Shown piece after piece: positions 49,901 to 52,135 of a stretch of 52,135 nucleotides of DNA. A model generated the notes under the pieces. That model saw only the letters and a list, made by a program, of their open reading frames with translations, did no database searches and had not been told where the DNA came from. The position numbers were made by a program, and so were the translations under genes. Every line of letters begins with the position of its first letter. Position 1 is the first letter of the stretch. This stretch comes from Verrucomicrobiota bacterium. GTDB lineage: Bacteria > Verrucomicrobiota > Verrucomicrobiia > Limisphaerales > UBA9464. The stretch spans positions 1 through 52,135 of the forward strand of contig CANIZL010000043.1 in NCBI GenBank assembly GCA_947471985.1, in the 5' to 3' direction.

Positions 49901-50106
49901 CCACGATGCTGCTGGTGGTGTCGATGATTCCGGTCGCCTTGGGCGTGGGACCGGGGGCGGGCGGGAGGGCGTCGATGGCGAAGGTAATCATCGGCGGCCA
50001 GGCGCTGTGCCTGTTGTTGACGCTGCTGGTGACCCCGGTGAGCTACGCCATCTTTGACGATTGGGGCCAGTGGCTTCAGCGCCGTTTTCGGCGCTCAGTA
50101 CACTGA
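46897..50106 (+). CDS. RND efflux pump, inner-membrane transporter (AcrB/MexB family), 1069 aa
   Basis: The protein has the HAE1-type layout: TM1 (FATMLNLLLVVVGWFAF), a large periplasmic loop, TM2-6, a second large loop and TM8-12. The TM4 motif VVIDDAIVVLENIHR carries two adjacent Asp residues (D417, D418) that match the proton-relay pair of AcrB. GMFFASFGWTVAFAILVSLF and LFMLAGVVKKNGIMQVDY near the end are also family motifs. The length of 1069 aa is slightly longer than AcrB. It should export hydrophobic or amphipathic compounds with the upstream adaptor. Confidence 0.96.
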   Translation: MKSSHESPATPVSPSDVGVGLADVCIRRPVFATMLNLLLVVVGWFAFHELGVDQLPNVELPIVTVTTTLRGASPEEIETSVTKPIEEIINTVPGIDELSSSSREGFCMVTANFFMDRDRDQAAQDVRDKVNTILSRLPAGTETPIVDKFEVDAVPVLTLAISAPRDLKEITFFVDKLIKQNLETVPDVGAITLVGGRLRAVQVSIEPERLRAYNLTVEDVRRALESQNLEVPGGRVEQAGRELVLRTLGRMRTVPEFERLIVASVGGQQVHLSQVARVTDGIEEPRTLVRLNGTNSITLVVRKQSGSNSVKLIDALKERLEQLRPTLPSDCQVLVIRDQSRFIRRNLDEVTFHLFLGMALVGLTVFFFLHDWRGTLIASVAIPVSLIATCALMKAMGYTLNNSTMLALMFSVGVVIDDAIVVLENIHRTMEEQGLSAVEAARRGTREIALAVLATTLSLVVIFVPLGMMRGRTGMFFASFGWTVAFAILVSLFVSFTLTPMLAARFLRHSTNEKERELKAHGGRLMRWLADHYEAILRWSLSHRWVVMSLCGLCVASLWWLYPMTKFTFVAQDDTSEFEVGLTFPEGTSLARSAQLAAEVEADIKGIHLDGESAVLDTLVTIGTTSGRLGKGEGDVTLGTLYCRLPELGGRLDQLERHSRRWGQPEAMSAARRLLARYPDIRSSVQAINAMGGGGPGRGGEIAFNLIGPDLSKLTEYSDHLVELLRADPGLTDVDTTLSNRKPELQVHIDREKASQFGLRVEEIATTLRVLVGGLIVGAYKENDDQYDVWLRARAADRGTVESLQQYTVRSRASTNTDRIPLVPLGNFVRLEEARGPNQIDRFQRQRRVTMVANLGTYSMGEAVKAVEQAVTRLDLPPEYQVVMVGRAKQFQETMRNFALAFLVAVLFMYMVLAAQFEHFIYPISILLAVPLALPFALGWMVFLNEQLNIFAIFGLFMLAGVVKKNGIMQVDYTNVLRRRGIARETAILQANRVRLRPILMTTMLLVVSMIPVALGVGPGAGGRASMAKVIIGGQALCLLLTLLVTPVSYAIFDDWGQWLQRRFRRSVH

Positions 50107-50120
50107 CCGAGAAGTCACGC

Positions 50121-50147
50121 GGGCCGGAGCCCCGATGGCTCTAGCCC
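50121..50147. terminator. Hairpin between convergent pump and RluD genes
   Basis: GGGCCGGAGCC (50121-50131) pairs with GGCTCTAGCCC (50137-50147) with one mismatch and one wobble around a five-base loop. It lies between the ends of two convergent genes. There is no T-run on either side, so it may act as a two-way terminator only weakly or by RNA stability. Confidence 0.4.
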
Positions 50148-50168
50148 GGCGGGGCGGGTGGCCCGATC

Positions 50169-51125
50169 TCAGTCCTTCGGGGCGGTGGCTGTGCGGAGGG
50201 CGTCGAGCGCGGTGCGGAAGTCCTCCGGCAACGGGGCATTGAATTCCATGAACCGTCCGTCCCGGGGATGCCGGAACGCCAGCTTGTGTGCGTGCAGCAT
50301 CTGGCGGGGGACGGTGACTTGCGTGGCTTCCTCGACCCGCTGCGTGGGCTTTTTCCCGTACACTTCGTCGCCCAGCAGCGAATGCCCGAGATATTGGAAA
50401 TGCACCCGGATCTGGTGCGTCCGGCCGGTATGCAGTTGCGCCTCGCAATACGTCGCGATGCCGCCGAACCGCTCCAAGGTGCGATAAGTGGTCCAGGCCT
50501 CGCGCCCACCGTCCTTTACCGCCATGCGTTTGCGATGGGAACTGTGCCGGGCAATCGACGCCCGGATGTCGCCCGCCAGCGGTTGGACGTCCCCGCAGGC
50601 GATCAATTGGTAGACCTTTTCCACGTCGCGCCGACGAAACGCATCGGTCAGCTGGATGTGGGTGCGATCATTCTTGGCCACCACCATGGCGCCGCTGGTG
50701 CCGAGATCGAGACGGTGGACGATGCCCGGTCGTTCGACGCCTCCGACACCGCTCAGGCTGCCGCGGCAGTGATGGAGCAGGGCGTTGACGATGGTGCCGT
50801 TGTCGTGGCCGGCGCTCGGGTGGACGACCAGATCCTGCGGCTTGTTGATGACGATCAGATCCGCGTCTTCGTGCAGGACTTCGAGGGGGATTTCCTGGGC
50901 GATAAGTTTGGGCGCATCGGGACTGGGCCACGCGATGGTGACGACGTCGCCGAGCAGGACCGGATGGGTGGGTTTGACGAAGCCGCCGTTCACCCGGATG
51001 CGGCCATCGATGATGAGCCGTTGGATCATCCCCCGGGAGACCTCGGGCAGGAGGTGCGCGAGGTGACGATCCAGCCGTTCGCGCGGTAGGGTGTATTCCA
51101 GCACCAAGGTGTCCGTTTGTGCCAT
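50169..51125 (-). CDS. rluD: 23S rRNA pseudouridine synthase, RluD family, 318 aa
   Basis: An S4 RNA-binding domain opens the protein (RLDRHLAHLLPEVSRGMIQR, then GRIRVNGG). The RsuA/RluA catalytic domain follows with VINKPQDLVVHPSAGH, the catalytic HRLDLGTSGAMVV (nucleophile Asp) and QLHTGRTHQIRVHFQYLGH, which is the RluD signature. I chose the ATG at 51125; a longer start adds 13 residues of atypical sequence. The product modifies uridines in helix 69 of 23S rRNA if it is true RluD; RluC and RluA relatives cannot be fully excluded. Confidence 0.93.
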   Translation of the reverse strand: MAQTDTLVLEYTLPRERLDRHLAHLLPEVSRGMIQRLIIDGRIRVNGGFVKPTHPVLLGDVVTIAWPSPDAPKLIAQEIPLEVLHEDADLIVINKPQDLVVHPSAGHDNGTIVNALLHHCRGSLSGVGGVERPGIVHRLDLGTSGAMVVAKNDRTHIQLTDAFRRRDVEKVYQLIACGDVQPLAGDIRASIARHSSHRKRMAVKDGGREAWTTYRTLERFGGIATYCEAQLHTGRTHQIRVHFQYLGHSLLGDEVYGKKPTQRVEEATQVTVPRQMLHAHKLAFRHPRDGRFMEFNAPLPEDFRTALDALRTATAPKD

Positions 51126-51647
51126 TTGATCACTGCAAGGTGCGGGATGGCCCGCGCTGGGCAAGGTGATGGTGAGACCAAGAAATGCTCAGGGGCCGGG
51201 CGCCAGGCCGCAGTTTTACCGAAGGTCACGATGGGAACGGGGAATCGTGACGATGGCTTCGATCCTTCCGGTTTTTGATTTCACCCGCGAGTGGATCGCT
51301 TGGATTCGTTCCTCTCCTGCGGTGGAAGTCCGGCCGCGATCCAAAAACCGGTACCAACCTCCCTATTCGCCCAGCGTAGCAATCGTGCCAAGCTCACTAT
51401 CTTCGCCGAATAGGGAGCCAGCCTCAGTATCTTGCGCGGGGCTCGGCGCCGGTGATGCAGCGGGCGGTGGAGGGCACTTAAGGCAGTGGACCCGGCCCGG
51501 AACGGGCATTTTGGGCTGCGGGTCAGCCCGTTTGGCAGGCCCCGACGCCTCCGGCGGGACGACCGCGCCGGCGATCGGCAGAGTTCCCCCTTTCCGGCGC
51601 GGGGATTTTGCCGTTTCGGCTGGGTGTGGATTGGGTTCTTTGAGCCG
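51126..51647. other. Non-coding spacer, 522 bp
   Basis: I see no convincing gene. Open frames here have atypical amino acid composition and no ribosome binding site. The promoter of the RluD-like gene should lie at its left end. No copy of the 114-bp repeat is present. Confidence 0.4.
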
Positions 51648-52135
51648 TCAGCCGATGGCGTCGACGCGCAGGTCACGGAGGACGCTGATTCCGGGGAGTG
51701 GGACGCCCCGGATGGAGCGGGCCCCATCCTTCCGCTTCGGACTGAAGCGGTCTCGAAACCGAATGAACTGCTGATCCACAAATTCCCGCGAACCCAGGAT
51801 TACCCCATCGCTGAAATGCCGTATCCGCAGGCGTAGCACTTGCCCCCCGCCCAACTCGCCTCCACGCGCCAGCTCGGCGCGGATCGTGTCCGGGTCCAAC
51901 ACCTGTTTGTCGCTCGCATTGGCGGAACCGGCCGTCACGAAAAGCAGGCAGCGGTAGGCGGCGGCGGCCGCCGGCCAGTCCTGCGGTTCCAGGAAGCTCA
52001 TCAATCCCTGCTGGATCCTGCTGTTGCCCACCAGCGCGGCGGCGTAGCCGCAGTGCCGGTAGTCCTTCGGATCCGAGACCAATCCCGCCCGGACGGGATT
52101 CAGATCAATGTACGCCGCCAACGTCTGCACCGACG
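51648..52135 (-). CDS. RAYT-type transposase (REP-associated tyrosine transposase), C-terminal part, runs off right edge
   Basis: The frame is open at the right edge, so the N-terminus with the catalytic HUH and Tyr motifs is probably outside. The visible part starts with TLAAYIDLNPVRAGLVSDPK and YRHCGYAAALVGN, a classical Y1-transposase/RAYT region, and continues through HFSDGVILGSREFVDQQF and FSPKRKDGARSIRGVPL, which match the C-terminal tail of RAYTs in PVC-group bacteria. RAYTs move short palindromic repeats in trans. The stop at 51648 is in place and the visible frame is intact. Confidence 0.85.
   Translation of the reverse strand, partial: SVQTLAAYIDLNPVRAGLVSDPKDYRHCGYAAALVGNSRIQQGLMSFLEPQDWPAAAAAYRCLLFVTAGSANASDKQVLDPDTIRAELARGGELGGGQVLRLRIRHFSDGVILGSREFVDQQFIRFRDRFSPKRKDGARSIRGVPLPGISVLRDLRVDAIG

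Noticed and set aside
51166-51774. Plus-strand frame of 202 aa right of the RluD-like gene
   Set aside because: It overlaps the transposase gene on the opposite strand and its product shows no domain.

Overview
The window comes from a high-GC, Gram-negative bacterium of the Planctomycetota/Verrucomicrobiota (PVC) group. A Verrucomicrobiota member is the more likely source. The evidence is an adjacent pair of planctomycete-type genes (a PSCyt1/DUF1549/DUF1553 cytochrome-like protein and a DUF1501 protein), an RND efflux pair and a RAYT-type transposase. The assignment is inferred from gene content only; there is no rRNA or other marker gene here.

Positions 1-38534 are filled by one unidirectional minus-strand cluster encoding an extracellular contractile injection system (eCIS, the Afp/PVC/MAC family of headless phage-tail-like particles). 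In transcription order it runs: DUF4255 cap protein (38534), unknown 308-aa protein, long 954-aa sheath, tube protein, second sheath, second tube protein, CIS_tube/Afp7-like protein, a 55-aa protein, gpD-like hub, gp5-like spike, 509-aa protein with a hydrophobic tail, gp25-like wedge, gp6/J-like baseplate protein, gpI-like baseplate protein. Then come three proteins sharing one N-terminal signature (297, 630 and 1403 aa), a 512-aa conserved protein and an AAA+ ATPase. Many junctions are 4-bp ATGA or GTGA overlaps, so the genes are probably co-transcribed and translationally coupled. I did not recognise a PAAR tip, a classical tape measure or a receptor-binding fibre.

The 3' end of the cluster is the most unusual part. 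It holds a single 2939-aa protein (1138-9957): a Pro/Ser-rich N-terminus, long helical region, annexin-like repeats, hydrophobic and Gly-rich segments, a duplicated module with a HELxEI motif, a central HH-containing segment, and a C-terminal PD-(D/E)xK (restriction-endonuclease-like) segment. The next gene, which runs off the left edge (1-1116), resembles the Imm49 immunity family. Together they look like a polymorphic toxin/immunity pair attached to an eCIS, so the cargo is probably a nuclease that could harm the producer or its kin.

Positions 38535-39638 are non-coding. They contain an AT-richer leader where the eCIS promoter should lie, two 114-bp direct repeats with inverted-repeat ends, and a short 14-bp tandem repeat. 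To the right is ordinary chromosome: the DUF1549/DUF1501 pair (+), an MFS transporter (-), an RND adaptor and pump (+), an RluD-type pseudouridine synthase (-), and a RAYT transposase truncated by the right edge (-). No tRNA, rRNA or CRISPR array was seen.
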